Part shown: piece by piece, positions 1-14,859 of the stretch
Position numbering within the stretch: the stretch's first letter is position 1
How the letters are laid out: each line of letters begins with the position of its first letter
Assembly (NCBI GenBank): GCA_013398015.1
Contig: VZRR01004605.1
Span: 32,099 to 96,098, forward strand
Direction: 5' to 3'
Origin: Oreocharis arfaki
Taxonomy: Eukaryota; Chordata; Aves; Passeriformes; Paramythiidae
Length of the DNA: 64,000 bases
Notes under the pieces: generated by a model
The model's input: the letters and a program-made list of their open reading frames with translations, nothing else
The model's database searches: none
What the model was told of the DNA's origin: nothing
Translations under genes and position numbers: made by a program

Positions 1-2085
1 TCTGGCTACATAAGGAGTAAGATACCCATTCCAACAAAAACAGGTCAAGTCAAGGAACAAAGCTACACCTCTTTTAGCCAGGAACTTCAGAGTAAGGAAA
101 TAAGACCATATATTTCAGGTGCTTTTGTCTTCACTACTGCTGAAAATTAATTAAAGGGATTTCAAGTGTGCCCGTATACATTATATATGCATGTTTTTAT
201 CAGCATGCATTTGGGTTATTCCCTCAGAAATCCCTCTCTCTTGTCCACAGAAAATCTGATTCAGGTTTCAGAGTTTTTACTGGGAAAAGGAAAATGATAT
301 ATGAAATACATTTTAGCCTTTATATGTTACAGGTTTTGTGGCAGAAGCAGCAGTTTTCTACTGTTTAAAATGTTCCCCTTCACTTATATTTTACTTCTGA
401 GCTTGTTTTGGATATTCTTCATCTGTGATACTGCCATTGATTTATTCTAGTCAGAAATCATAGGATTTATTTCTGTTGAGCAAACCAGTGGGCTTTCTGA
501 ATGGATTATCATCAACCTTTTTTTTTTTTTAACCTTTTTTTTTCAAGGAGGTGAACAACCACTGGTTTTCCCAACAAACTGCACTCTGGGAAGGTCATTA
601 CACTCTTAGTCTTCAAGACCACCAGAAGTCATTCTGGTTCTGTGTCATGCTCTCAATGATTATATAGTGTGTAAGTGCTGTCTATAATGACCAGGCGTAC
701 CGAATTCAGCTGAACATCTTTATCTAATTTTTCAAGCCTAGAACATTTTGTCCCATTTCGTTTTTATGATACTTATTTCAAACTTTTTCCAAGCAGGTCC
801 GGGGTACAGAGCAGATGTTTTTCTTTGTGTTTTCTTTCCATAGCTGTCTAAGCCACCCCCAGAACTCATCACCTAGAATGGCATCAGTCGTTGTTGAGCT
901 TTACAACAGTCTTATTGATTGGTATCTCCCAAAGGCACATTGTCATCATTTTACCCACTGATGGGGTTATGGGCAGACACACACTTTGACATTCCCCTTA
1001 GATGTGATAAATGCAATCCTCATTTTCTCAGATCTTGTGCAATTCACCACAAATCCATTGATCACCACAGAATGACCCTTTCTATTACAGCTTTGAAGCT
1101 GTGAAACTCAATGATATAAATATCTTCCTAATTCATACATATGCCATATATTCCATAGTCCTATTTTTCATTAGATTGGGGTGATTCAGCTCCTCTTTTT
1201 CATGATGAAAATATCAACCGGTGTATTCCTTTTGAATAATGTGGTACAGCATCACTTTGAATAAAACATTAACAGGTTTCTTCTCCACTATAATCTATCT
1301 CATTTTTAAATACCAGAGGGCATTCCTCACATGTGCCACATCTGAATCATTTTGCTTGTGCACTGCCACAATCATTATTATTATAACAAACAGAAACCAG
1401 TTGGTGGTTGTTACTAGCTGTAGTTTTACTTGGAAATTTTACTCTAGTAAAAACATTCTTAAAACTAGACATAACAGGGAAGAAAAAATTTCTTCCTATG
1501 CTTAACATAGGAAAAACCACTAATCAGAATTTACTAAGCATTATGCTTTGTGCATCTTTTGCAAATATTCTCAAAACAAGTAAAAACTGGTCATTGCAAG
1601 AATAAAGCAGCCAAGTCAGCCACATATGAACTTCAGAGAGCAACCTGCACAAACTCAGTGCCCTAACATTGCTCCTTTTACAGAACTACAGTGAGTGTAG
1701 AGATTATGGCATGATTTGGCCTAGGCTACAAAATTCTATGTGCACTATTTTGGGAAAATATAATAAAATCTCCATAAAGGTTTGAACACTTTAAATGCTA
1801 AGCAAGTGCTCATGATGAAAACAGAGATGCCTGTCACTGCCCTACTGAATTATAAACTGTTCTTAGTTTTGTGTATTAAATATACAATTAAAAGCTTTCC
1901 ATCTCTTATTTCAGATAACGAAATTGCAATCTTCCTTGGAAATTAGCTTTCCATCTAGTTCCTAGACATGTCTTTTTTTAATTATTGTTTTTGAACCAGA
2001 AGCCATTTAATTATTAAATGTGCCTTCCATTTGCATCTCTGGAAATAGTTTTCTTATTCTCTCTTCTTCTATGATTTCATTTCAG
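1..2085. other. AT-rich non-coding DNA
   Basis: No supportable gene was seen here. Open frames are under 90 codons, lack splice or codon-use support and mostly start at non-ATG codons. Short poly-T runs occur near 520-545. It may be intronic or intergenic; the sequence does not decide. Confidence 0.6.
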
Positions 2086-2616
2086 TCCATTACCAGGGGT
2101 GTGAGCAGGTTGCTGACTATGCTGATTGGCAGGGAGCAGGGAGAAGCCCTTGCTCCACATTTCATTCAGATAATAGAAACCTGCAAGCTGCTCAGTGTGA
2201 CAGATGAGCTCTGTGAGCTAAAGCAACTTGTTCTGCCTGTCAGGCTGCAAGAGCCTACAGCACCAAGATACTATTGTGATGACACCACCATCACGAAACT
2301 GGGTCAAATATATGGTCACTTTAAAACAGAATGTCACCCATTCTTTCTACTCGAGGAATTTGATTCAGTGACACTAAAAGCTGTTAGATACCATTAGCCT
2401 CATATCCAGGTCCAAAATGAAACCGTTTCTTTGACAGTATTTGAAGGATCTTCTTGCGGGCCCTACTTTGCCATTAAAGTTCATAGGAAACACAAACTGT
2501 CATATAATGTCACTATTGCCCAGAGCGAGCGGGTGCTTTATGAGGACAACACTCTCTATGTTGCACCAGGGGAGCTGGACCTTTAGAGTAATATCACCAT
2601 TATGGCCTCTGTGGAT
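2086..2616 (+). pseudogene. Degenerate coding-like block, unidentified protein
   Basis: One reading frame stays coding-like for about 177 codons and is interrupted only by stops at 2395-2397, 2584-2586 and 2617-2619. The translation has balanced composition and protein-like stretches such as APRYYCDDTTITKLGQIYGH and YFAIKVHRKHKLSYNVTIAQ, including potential N-glycosylation sites (NETV, NVT, NIT). It begins directly after a pyrimidine-rich stretch ending in TTTCATTTCAG, which looks like a splice acceptor. A donor is not obvious at the right end. I do not recognise the family. The likeliest reading is a former large exon, or a copy of one, that has lost function. It is less likely to be a processed copy, because no poly-A tract follows and the acceptor-like sequence is still attached. 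No neighbouring exon was found. Confidence 0.45.
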
Positions 2617-5600
2617 TAAAAGCATTAAAATTATCACAGAATTTTAAAGAAAATTATACAGATATAAAATAGGTTTTTTATAATCTCAGAAATAAAACTA
2701 AAAGATACCTGAACTCATGCCTACTCCTATAATTTTTCTTTAGATCATCATCTCATACAATTTTTTTTTTAGTGGAATAAAATAATTATTAAATAAATGT
2801 TAGTAAAAAAGTAAAGATAAATGAAAAGTAATATCTAATAAACTGTTCCAATTATTTCCCTCAGTCGTGGAAGATTTACTTGCACCATACTGTGATGCTG
2901 AAATATCCCATGCTATATTACAAGTATGTACTTTTCAAAGATTAAATAACTGTGGTGTACAGATCACACCAAATGCTGCTTCTATATAAGATTTGGAAAA
3001 GCAGATAATCAGATGAAGATAGTTCTGGCCATACTCTAATATTTGATGATCAAAATCTTGCATTTATTAAGTGACATGTAAACCTATATTTTTTAACAGA
3101 TTTACACAATGTATATGTTTCAGCATAGATAATTTTAGTCCAAAAGTACTAGAAATGTAGAAGGAAACAGTAAAGGTCTGAGATCCAAAAGTAATTTCCT
3201 TCTCAGTATTTACCAATTTGTGTTGACAGTCTGAGTCAAGCTCAAATCATGGACTCAGGTCAAGTAAAAATTCCCAGCCTATTAGATTACACAGTTTAAT
3301 TTAGGTTTTCAATACAGCATAATGAAGACATTTTATATATTTCAGGTTTTGATGTATGTATTTTTTTGGTTTATGTTCCATACTTGCCTTCCTAGTTCAC
3401 CACAAAAATTTTCAGGAAAAATATTTTCAAGAAAAACTACTCATGGAGCCATTCAGTTAAGATGATTCATATTTTTGTGCAGTTAAAAACTTATATAATT
3501 CTTTAAAATAATTGTTGTTTACTTGCTTTGATTTCTAAATGTCTTTGATCTCATTCATTAATATTCATTAGACTTCTGATGTTGGACTAACGAGAAGCTT
3601 ACACATTTATGAGAAGCTATTTAAACAATGCTATCAATTTTTTTTTCTGACTTATGTTTTTCATCAACACTGACAATACTTAATTCTTCGTATTCTCCAG
3701 TTTCTCTTCAAACTTCCTGAAGACATGGTACATTCTCCAAAACAAAGGGGAACTCAACAAATGCATAACTAATTCAGCCAATTTGGAGCATAGAACCCTA
3801 AGCAGATAACAAGAGAAACACATAAGATATATGGACAGAATGAATAATGCTCAAAGGAAAAATCCAGCCACAACTTCTCAGCCTCAGGAGTTTACAGGCA
3901 CAAAAGCAGCAGTGCTGTTGCCAGAAGACAAGAGCAGCCACTGATATTTCCCATCCCAGGTGCACACACAACATGCAGGAACAGCGAGGCACTTGTGTGC
4001 TTTGTATTTCAGAAAACATCAGCTGTGCTCAAGCTGAGTTTCTACTGTTTGCAGTCCATATCCACAGGAAGCTGAAAGGAAGAGTGTCGCAGAATGCTGC
4101 CCAGAATCACCTGCATTGCACACACGGCATAAATGAGAAGCACCCACAGGAACCAGTGCAATCCACCACAACATGGCAACAGACAGATTCAATACAATAT
4201 GTCAAAATTTGTATATATATGTGTGTGTATATATATATATATTCAAATAAAGCTACACCAGTTTGAAATCATCCATTAGAGGAGTCTATCTAGGAATTAA
4301 GTCCTACACTGCAAGAGAAATAGCCATTATAAGCTTCCTAATGACAATAAAATAAATCTGCAAATGCAGCAAAGTACATAATTATGCAGTGCCCACTATA
4401 GCATAGACACACCCATACACCAAATTTCCATACACAGAAAGCCACTGCTCTGGTCTCAGGATCAAATAATAACAAAAAAGTTCAAGGACAAAGTATTCCT
4501 AATTCTAGGATTCCCAATTCACAGGATGCTTAGTACCTAATACCTCAGAATCTACTACCAACGCCAAACTTTTCAAAAGAGTTTCTTTTGTATATCAAAG
4601 TTTAAAAGATCTTCACTGGTACAAACGTTTTATTATGTGTATAGATATGAATACGGTTCTATATTACAACACAGTTCTGCAAGAAAATAATAAAATAATT
4701 TTAGAAGCTTTACATAGCATCCAAAATATTTATATAAGCCAGAATTCTGATTATGCGCAACACCTGCCTTTATGTATCACTCCGAAATGAATCTTCCTCT
4801 AAAGAACAATATTTCCACCTCTTCTTCCTTTCTATTCTTCTCTTTTCCCCTGCATTCAGATCCAGATACTTGGTCTGTAACTCTGATTCTCAAGCTTACC
4901 TCTCAGAAATGTACCATCATAGCACACGTCATACTGGGATTTTATCCCACTTAAGCAAATCTTCTCAAAATAAGCCACGCATCAGAATTAACATGACATA
5001 AGAAGTGTTAATATCACAATACTAAAAGGCAATTTTTTTCCCCCTGACACCTGGGAAAGTGAAAAACAAGATAACATATTATTTAACAGAAGTTTTTCCA
5101 AGTAAGTCAAGTATACACAATGCTTGGGGTTCTGGGGTTTTTTTTGTTACAAAACATATTCTAATTTCTAATTCAAATATCCCAAAGTTTCTCAATTTTA
5201 ATTTTTTAAAAATTTTTCTTAAATCACACTGTCAAGGCCTAACACCTACAGCTTCAGTTGCAGCACTGGGAAGGCTACATCTCACAACAGGTATAAAGCA
5301 CTGAAGTTAATTAATGGACTAAGATTCAAACAGCAAAACTGATGAAAAGCTAATACAGAAATCTTTCTCATTGGAAACACTTAGGTAAAGAGAAATGACA
5401 GTGCCTGCTACCAACAATAATGAATCAATGGGGGAAAGCTTACAAATTACACTAATTAGTAAGAAGCAGACAAGAAAAATAAGTCTCAAAGCAGGAGCGG
5501 CATCTTGGCAAAACCCCCACAAGCAAAGGCACCCAGTCTAGGCCTCACCATCTCCTATGTCTTTCAAAGGAGGCACCCAGCAGTCCAGTGTTTGCCCTAT

Positions 5601-7240
5601 GAAATTAGAGCCAACCAGCCTCGGCAGGCACCTTACTTACCAAAGCAATTTTTTAACTAAAAAGAAACCAGTGTGACCAATCTGTTGCTACTAATGGCCA
5701 AGTTTGGTTACATCCACACGGACTGAAGCAACTGCCGGTTAAATAAGCATTGAACCAATCTTTGGGAAGGTAGACAAGTGCTCTGCTTACAATGCCGTCT
5801 ATTACTTACTACTGAAAGCACAACAGCTGCGCACATGAGATTTATATTCTTCTACACATACAAAGAGACTCAGAATGATTTTCTTAACCTCTCATATTCC
5901 TGCAAAATTTGTCCATCCTTCCAATAAAATGTGCACTAAAACACAGAGTTTTGTTAAGTTTTAGTACTATTTTCATTCAATCAGCATGTTCTGCCTCATT
6001 CAGATTCCACCTCCTTAAGTCAGAAAAGAAAATGTCAGAATGATCTTGACGGGAAAATCTGATTTGGTTAAACACCTCAAGACTTTCCAAGTGAATGTCA
6101 ACTTTGAAAAAGATACTCATTTTTAAGTGAAAATCATTATTATTGGTTTGAAAATTTCTTCATTCCTACAAGTATCGTTAAACTTTTTTTTGTGTCAAAC
6201 AATCACAAATATTTCAACCATTCTAGAGACAGAACTGGAATGCAAGGGGGCTTATATAACAGCCTTTTTTAGGACAAAAATTAGGCTTTTACAATGCAGT
6301 TTCTTTTGTGTTTAATAGAAGCCCACTTCCTTACTAATTGTCACTGGTTCTGTGACCAAAAAGTGCAACTAGTTATGCTTCATGACACACACGAATCCTT
6401 TTGTGGTTATATAATTCAATCTGAACATTAATAGCAGGACTGTTATAAATTCTACAGGAATTGTATCACCATGCCTATCTTACTAAAACATTCATGGCAA
6501 GAGACAGTTAGACGCAGTGTATCCTTTAAATATATTATTCTAGTTGGGAAAATAGTTAGTCTACCAGATGAATTAAAGAAGCCAAGAAACCAAAATCCAA
6601 ATAAGACTAGTACTGAATTTGTACAAACAGTACCTAATTTTTAAGATCACATAAAATACGAAAAAAATAAAATGCATTACTAACACTGTCTTGTTTTCAA
6701 ATAGACCTCATAGTTACAAACAAGTTTCACTAGAAAAATAAAATTGACAGCAAAATAAAGCCATCAAAGGAGAACAATTTTTATTAGTTCAAATGAAACT
6801 AACCAGGGCTACCAGCAGTAAAAACCTAACTTCTTTCAAATTCCAAAATAATCTCCTCTCCTGACCTTTAGAGAGCTCAAGATGCATACGTACACAGAAT
6901 AAACAAAATAATTTGAAAGCAAATTCACTGAGTGCACAGTGAATTTAAAACAGCACAAATTATTTTAATCGGATTTGCACAATGTTAGTCTGTCTCACAT
7001 TCCTTGTAGTAACACAAAGATGACAAAACTACTTAAGGAAAAAAATAACAACATTCTACCAAAATAATAACAATCTTTAAATATTTTTTTTAATAGCCCT
7101 AAGAGTCTCAGATTCAGAAAATATTCCTCTGAAATTCTACTCCCTCAATATCCAGCTAAGGTGCACAATTCAGCTCTAGAGAGAAAAGCCCTTTCTGCCA
7201 GTTATGCACGTTTCTGTCTCAGTTAAGTTGAAGAGCTGAC
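2617..7240. other. AT-rich non-coding DNA
   Basis: No gene is supportable. There are scattered AATAAA-like hexamers on both strands (for example plus-strand near 4246, minus-strand near 6780), but none is tied to a recognisable transcript. A minus-strand acceptor-like tract ends near 7242. This could be part of a long 3' UTR or intron of a minus-strand gene starting at the CpG island near 15.2 kb; that is speculation. Confidence 0.5.
4211..4243. repeat. (TA)n/(TG)n microsatellite
   Basis: Alternating TATATATAT, GTGTGTG and TATATATATATAT runs form a compound dinucleotide repeat. Confidence 0.9.
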
Positions 7241-10200
7241 ATCTAAAAGAAAAAAAAAAGTAATTTACACAAACATTTTAAAAATTGGGTTTTTTAGGAG
7301 TGGCCTGTATTTGCCTCCTTGATCATCTAGCATGCAGTGGCTGTTTAAAGCTTCTCAGTTACATTGATTATCTTAGATTTTTCAGAGATAATGATTAAAA
7401 AATATCAAGATCTGCAGCATAAATAACCTGACAAGCAGTGCTGACTAGTAAAAAATCTCTAGTCACAAAGAGCAGAAGTTCCCAGAAACACACAAAAATG
7501 AGCCTTAGCTGAACAAGATGACAGCACCTTCCTTTGTGGAAGTGATGCCTTGAGGTGGCCACCTAAAACACAGAGACTAGACAAGAATAAGAGAATAAAG
7601 GTAGGTATTTATTTGAAGGGCCTTCAAAGGTACNGAATCTAACTGTCCCTTGAAGAGCAAACCTAGAGAGGCTTGTTATGTCTAACCAGCATGAGAGAAC
7701 AGCAGTTAACAAGCCACAAGAAACTTCAGAGTTACACAATAGGCAGTACAAGATTTGAAAAATATAAAAGTTAAAACCTAAGGCATCAGAAGGACAGATG
7801 TTACATCAGGAGTTAAACAGCATTTATAGCCGCCAAAGCTGACCATTGCTTGTAACACTTGGAAAAAAAAAAGGAAAGAAACCTTATACTTTATACAAGC
7901 TCCAAAACAGGTCACTGCAAGAGGTTCTATTACTTGGCACCTGATGAAATGAGAATAATTAGCATGAGGAGCTGAAAGCCTTGTTTAGGTTCACAGTGTT
8001 CAACCCCCATCCAGTTAGACCTTCCACGCCAACAGCAACAAGAGGGTTCTGTCCAAGCTGGAAAAGACAAGCATGAGAGTAAAATGTGACTAAACAAAGA
8101 CACTTACAAAGCTGAAGTTTGGCTTTGGCACTTTTAAGAAAAAACAACAGTAAGCAGGACAAAGATCTTCATTAATTACTTGCCCAGTTGAGAGATGCAA
8201 TAGGACGACATAGCTTTGTCAAATAATGCACTTTATCTAACAGCACTAGTCCAAATTACTCCTGGCCTAGTTGCTTTTAAAGCTTCACTTCTTAGTATTT
8301 ACAGAGAGATTTTCAGTTTAATAAACCACTTAGATAATAGAACAGCTGGAAAGGAAACGTAAAGTAAATACTATTAACTACATGAATTTGTAAGCATTCA
8401 TGGCTCACAAATGAATTTTCTATATTGGCCGTTTCCTTGTAGACATCCAGTAGAACCAGCACTACTCTCGTAATTACGAGCAGCAAGGTGAGTCAAATGT
8501 GTTTCTAAAGAAGTTGATCCCATTATCCACACTCAGATCATTGTGAGCAAACCCTGTACTATTTGACGTAGCCTCTGAGACAACAAGCAAGAGAACAGCT
8601 TTCTGAAAACCAGCTTTGCTGAGAGCTAACACATGTTGAGGTGGGATCATGAACAACAGAGCTTTCCAGAACAGCATTCCTTCATTTGTGTGTCCCTGAT
8701 TCATTCTCTGAAATTGCTGTAGGCCAGCCACCCTTTTCAGATTATGGCAACAATCACATTCTTCTGCCACTTTATTTTGGTATTTTTCTCTCTCCTTTGC
8801 TCACGGAGAATTTTACAGCTTGTCTTTTGCAACAGCTATCTGATATCCTCATCTTTTCCTATTAAGGATTTTAATATATTCAGCTTATCAGCAAGGTTGG
8901 GAAGGGAGCTGATCACTGTGTACAGACACTTGCACAGTCTGTCAGTGTGAAGCATTCTGACCTTGCAAACAGAGGCCCTAGCACCTGGAAATAAATCACA
9001 CAGAGTGCAATGGGTGGCTCCTTACAATATTGGCAAATACTACTGATAATTGCATCATTCAGTCTCAACACACAACACAGAACCCATTACAATGTGAGTG
9101 TTGTAGTAACTATAAAACATTTAAGAAATAATGTAGAATGATTTTATCTTTTCTAATGCTGCCTTCGTATTCCTATTTTCAGTATATGATGAATGGTCAC
9201 ACAAAATCAAAAGCTAACATTACACTACAAAACTAAAGAAAAAACAGCTGCCATTTGGAACAGAACTTTTAGTTTCACATTTTCCTTTCAAATTTTAAAG
9301 CAATTTTCTATATCTTTAGGCAAACAAAAACCTTCTAAAAACTTGTTTTCCTGAGAAAGTAATTTTCATTTATTTGACTACTCCTATCAAAATATCTATA
9401 ATAAAATGCGCTGTTTTGTCTAATCTTCGAGTACCTCAAATTGTATCCTGAGTAAGATTCTTTGCACTTTTCTGCTTCAATATCCAACCACCTCTAAATC
9501 TTTCCTAATTTAAATCCTGCCCCCAGTATCCTCTCATATTAACTTGAAACACTAATCCTGATTTTTGTTACAAACTTGCAGACAAGTAACTATTCACCAC
9601 CCCACAACTATTTACTATCCACACTGAACAGCTGCATTGTTACAGTCAGACTGCCAAGAATACTCTCCATATTCTTCCTTTTCCAATTCAGTCCTTAGTC
9701 GGACAACTCGTGATAAATACATTTATTAGAACTTCTTATATATATATAACACAAATATTTCACTACCAATATTTCACTCTAGCTCTTAACAGGCAAATAA
9801 CCAGTCTTACACCAGTCTGTAATGATAACTGAACAAAACACTTTAGTTGATGATAGTTTGCGGCAACACACAAACAAGCACAGTCATTTGTCAATCAACA
9901 CTTCCCCAAGCAATAACATCACAGTAGTGTAAATCCAACTCCTATAAAGGCTTGCAGAGCAATGGAAACTGAAGTCCAGGGTCATAAAATTTCCTAGAGA
10001 AATATTAGGAAGACCGTTAGGTTTTCATTTGAGCTCTATTTGCTCTTTTTGTCTGCATTTTGGTTTTTCTATAAATATTTTTAAACAAGACTACCCATTA
10101 TCTTCAGCAAAACATCTGCCTAATCAAAAATAAGACTTAGAGACTCATAAACCTCAGATTTAGGCAAGCTTCCTTCTGTCCTTCCCCCCTCTCTTTCTAA

Positions 10201-13200
10201 TATTGAATGTTTTAAAGACAAATTTCACCTGAAAATTTCTCTGCAATGAACCAAATTTTGCTCTTCTGAAATAGAATTCATCACAACCACATAATTCTTA
10301 AATATTTAATACAACATGCACTAAAAAGAGACTGAAAGCCTGAAATCATTAGGACATGTCCCAGCACAAGAAATAAAAAGGAACCATACATTTCTCTGCA
10401 ATATTAATTTCAAAGTCCTTTCACAGAGGGATCTAAAGACTGTCAGCTTGGTTGCTTTGCTACTGTATATTAAAAAACCAAGTAATGAAGCTACTGGTTT
10501 TGATTCATGGAAATGCCAAAAAGATCGTGGATAAAGTACACAAAATTAATGATATTTCCTTTTCTTCTTCTTTTTTTTTTTTTAAGAGGAGTATCAGGAA
10601 GGGAGCAAAAGTCAGGTAAAGCATCAAAACAGGAAAAATAGTGACAACAGAAAACAACAAAACCAAGCATCTTTTCATTTCAGTGACCATTAAAATATTA
10701 CTGCATTAATGCTATTTAAAAGCTATTTCAAAATCCGAAGTCCCTATGAAATACTTTACTTCCTACCAGTTTAGGGAATCATTATATTGTTTTTACTAAC
10801 AGAACACTGATGCTCATTCCTAATGCCAGCTAAATGCAAATTTGAGCCTCGTGTGCTACCTACTGCTTTCTAACAGGCCTTCATTATCTGTTAGTTCTCA
10901 GTTAAGACTCCGTGCACAAATCCAGCAAAACAGTTTAGAAGGTACTTCATCATCAGTATTTGCATAATAACACTGAAAAGGATAAATAATATGCATACCT
11001 AGTGCCAAGCATCAGCACTATGCCAATTTAAAGCCTTATTCTTTAACATTTCAGAAATAATTTTGAAAACGAATGACACATATAAAGTATTCCTACAAGT
11101 CGGTATGCAATGACTTCTGAACAACAAAACACCTGCCAAGGCAAATACCTACCAGACACATCAGATTTTTAGTGACTTTAGACCTTGCTAAATCTCTGCA
11201 AACATCAATGCTAAAAAACCTTTGCATTCAGAAGAATGGATATAAATGTTTTTGACCATTCATGCAGTAAGACAGAGCATTATTTTGATAAAGTAACAGG
11301 CATCACTGCAGTGTCAGCATAGAAATTCTGTACTTTGGAGTATCTAGAAATGTGAAGCAGACAAATGCAGCTGTTGTTATGCATTACAATGCAAATCTGA
11401 TGAGCTACACTGGGAGTATTCAGAATTGCAGTGCAAATTGATGAGAGGAGAAGCACATAGTCTGAATAAAATAAAAAGGCTTATTTACACCTCACAATTA
11501 GGACATTTTCTTTAGTATTCTCCAAAAGATTAAAACTAGCTTTTTTCCCTAAGACCTCTTTATAATTTTTCAAGTTTGCTACTAGAATAGCTGCTGCACT
11601 TCCAAAAGGAGTAGGACTTTGGAAAGTACTCAATAATTTTGAAAAATTTTACACTGTTACCGTAACAATCTGCAGGGACCTATGCAAACACGTGCTCCCC
11701 TCTGCAGGTACCCGCAGCCCTCCCACACTTACACATCTCACTCAGGGATCACAGTTTTAGAAACCTCCACTTAGGGGCCTTTTATAGGTTGGGATTCCCC
11801 CTCACAATCGAAGCACTGGTGGAGGAGAGCTCTTTCAACAATTTTCCAATCTGTTCCTTTTAAGAAGACAGCAGACTGTCTTCAAATTTAAGGGAAGGGA
11901 GGAGGAACTAGTCTTAATTAAGGGCTTCTGCAGAAATTCTTTCAACAGCTGAGTCACTTAGAGAACAAGCGAAATCTAATTGCACAGTCCCAAATAACTC
12001 TGCATGGACACAGGGGGTGCTGGGTTAGTCATAAACAGGGCCAGATCCAGCCCTTTCCAACGGGAGTAACATTCAACTAATGCAAGTAATTTTTACCCAT
12101 AAAGCTTTCTAAATGCTGATTATGAAACTGCTTTTCTCATACAACACACATTTATCCTTAGTTTGCATGCACATTATTATGCGGAGAGGTACCTCCTTCT
12201 CTACAAAAACTTACACGCGAAAGTGAAAGGCTTCAAATTCTGACATCAGCTATTAAGCATGGGTACTCAGAATTACCCTGTAGCTTTAGGGACAATAGTA
12301 TTTCCCTCCCTGGTTCCCAAAGGAACCCAGCAGGCATTCTATCAGCAAATAAAACAAACTAAGATTGGGTTAGGCCTTTAAAACAAAAAAATAAATAAAA
12401 ACCAAACAAGCAATTAAAAAGACCACAACTACATATTCATTTGAGCACTGCACTCAGAAAATATGAGTTATAAACTTACAAGGATGCACAAGGAACATAT
12501 TGCACCAAACATATCTAAGAGTTTTATTTGATAAATTACTGGTGAGGTAGAGAAAGACAAGAAAAATGAATGTAATTTATTAAGACTTTCTTTAAAGGGT
12601 CCATCTCGCCCCAGAGCTTATGGAAATAACGAAGCAACAAAACCATGTAGCCCTGTAAGAATAACTTAAATCTAAGTGAGGAAAAAATCTATAGGAAGGC
12701 AAAAAAGACATTTGAGATATTATTTTAATAAGGAGAAAATATGGATGATACTGCTCAACTTACATTGACAAACAAACTAAAACATTGCCGACACAGCACC
12801 AAAATATTTGAAAGTAACCAATTTGCATTTTTTAATCATTCTCCTATTGGGATCTGAGCTACAGAAGTAAAAAACATTTTTCTTAGACTTAATATATCAA
12901 CATTTGGCCCTCTGTAGTGAACATGGCCAATTTGTCTGAAGCTGTTTATTTACACACTAAAAATATTCTATATGCAAATCAGCTGATTAAGTTGGAAAGT
13001 GACAGTATTTTTAACCTTTGCAGAAATGGGCAAAATTATAAACATATGAAGTAATATAAATAAATGTAATTGACTTAATTGAAGCTGCAGATACTGGAGA
13101 AGAAAGAATGATTGACATGTATAAAACTGAGTAATTCAATCTATGGCAAATTCACAAAAGGATTCAGGTGACAAATGACAAAACAAATATGGGAGGATTA

Positions 13201-14859
13201 TACATAGTAACTATAAAAAGGCAAATCCTACAAAGTACATACACAGTTGTAATATGCAAGACAAGTGGATAATCTCATGTTCAATGTTAAGTTATGTGAG
13301 TTGACCCATTGTTTCCAACAGCATCTCTATCCTCCAATAGCATCTATCTATCCTCCAATTTTCCCAGCATGTAAAAGTATTAACTTGGTCACTAGCAAAG
13401 TCAATGGAAACTGCAAACATACAATTCAAAGGCTGTCAAACTAAAATATTTTACTATCAGTACAGGGTTTGTGTAACACACTATTCTCATTGCACTCTAA
13501 GACTGAGACATAAACCACAACAAAGAAAACAAAATTATAAGAAGCTGAATAAAACCATCTTTAAAATGGATTAAAATGAAATAAATGTTTAATAAATAAG
13601 TGAATGAAAACAATAGGCTCCACAGCTTTCACGTATTGCTGCCTTAATTCTTCTAAGTTTTCTCAATACTACAGTACCAATTAAATTAGCATTATTATAA
13701 CTGCATACTTTGAGAAGATTGAATTAGAACTTGCATCAGAAGTGCTGTATTTGGAAATATAACAGCTCCCATTGAATGAAACTAGCAACATCTCTGCCCA
13801 AATGTCTCACAAGGGAAAAAAAATAAATAAGCTGAAAAAAATAAACTAAAGGTGGTGGAATTGATAAGCAAACTAAACTCAGCTTTTGCCATCACTTTGC
13901 CTAACACAGGAAAAAAGCAGTGTGTCTGTGTAGAATTTCTTTTCAGCACACAGAACGTAACTTTTAAAGATAGGAACAGTACTCTGCTATTATACAAAGA
14001 TTTAAAACTCCTCAGAATGTCTAATAGTGCATTTGAATGGAAATGTGAAAGCAGGTTACATAATCAGAGGGCCTGCTATTTATTGGAGACAAGAGACATC
14101 TTGTCCTGAAGAAAAAGACAAAATATTTAATGCCATTTTTCCATTAGACATTTCAGTGATTCAATTTAAAATTAAGATCTTAGCACATGGTCTGGAATGT
14201 CTTACTTGAATCACCAACATCCAACATTCAAAAATTAAATACTTAAAAAACTGCTTACAGGTGACATATTGTGCAATTGTTCTTTGAACTGAATTTAGTA
14301 TTGTCTTCTTTTCAAGAGTGTTAAATCATTTAGGATTTTTAGTTACACTATACCCCATAAAAAGAGTTTAAACCTAAAATATTTTTTGTCTCAAAAGCAA
14401 CTTTCAGCTGAAAATCCCTGAATTTACATTGTAGGTTCCATCCTAGAACCAAGAACAAGAGGACTATTTTGGGGAGGAGGTAGGGAGCGAGGCTTTCTGT
14501 TGTTCTTCATCTTGATTTCCTTAACTTCTTAAATGAGTTACTAGGAATCTGCAGTATGAATCTATTCCTTGGACACATGGTATCCTTGGAAAAACATAGC
14601 TACCTTTGCCCTGTGTATGGTATTGTCACCCAGCCTACCCATGTTCAGCTAAAATAATTTAGGAACTGATATAAAAGCACTTGATCCATCACTTCGACAG
14701 AGCGGGTAAGGCATCTAAAATGGTTTTAAGCGTTACTGCCTTACACAGGAATTTACATTTAAGAGATTGCTCAGTCTCGGTGGTCCAAGCATGGGTTGTT
14801 GCAATGACTGCCTCGCGTTTTGCTGGAGCGTGGGAATTAATGGATCTGCTGTAACACAC
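7241..14859. other. AT-rich non-coding DNA
   Basis: No gene is supportable on either strand. Several minus-strand acceptor-like tracts occur (near 7242 and 8056), but the frames after them are short and unrecognised. A single ambiguous base lies at 7634. A minus-strand ATG frame of 28 codons at 14510-14424 is basic and proline-rich but too short to call. Confidence 0.5.

Noticed and set aside
3847..4266. 139-codon plus-strand frame
   Set aside because: It ends in a microsatellite translation (Tyr/Ile/Val run), has no family resemblance and starts at a non-ATG or arbitrary codon.
7100..7260. Possible minus-strand terminal exon after a T-rich tract ending TTTTAG
   Set aside because: All three frames stop within about 21 codons and none matches a known C-terminus.
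7959..8162. Minus-strand acceptor-like TTGTCTTTTCCAG followed by a 32-codon frame
   Set aside because: The frame is short, unrecognised, ends in a stop without a clear donor, and no partner exon was found.
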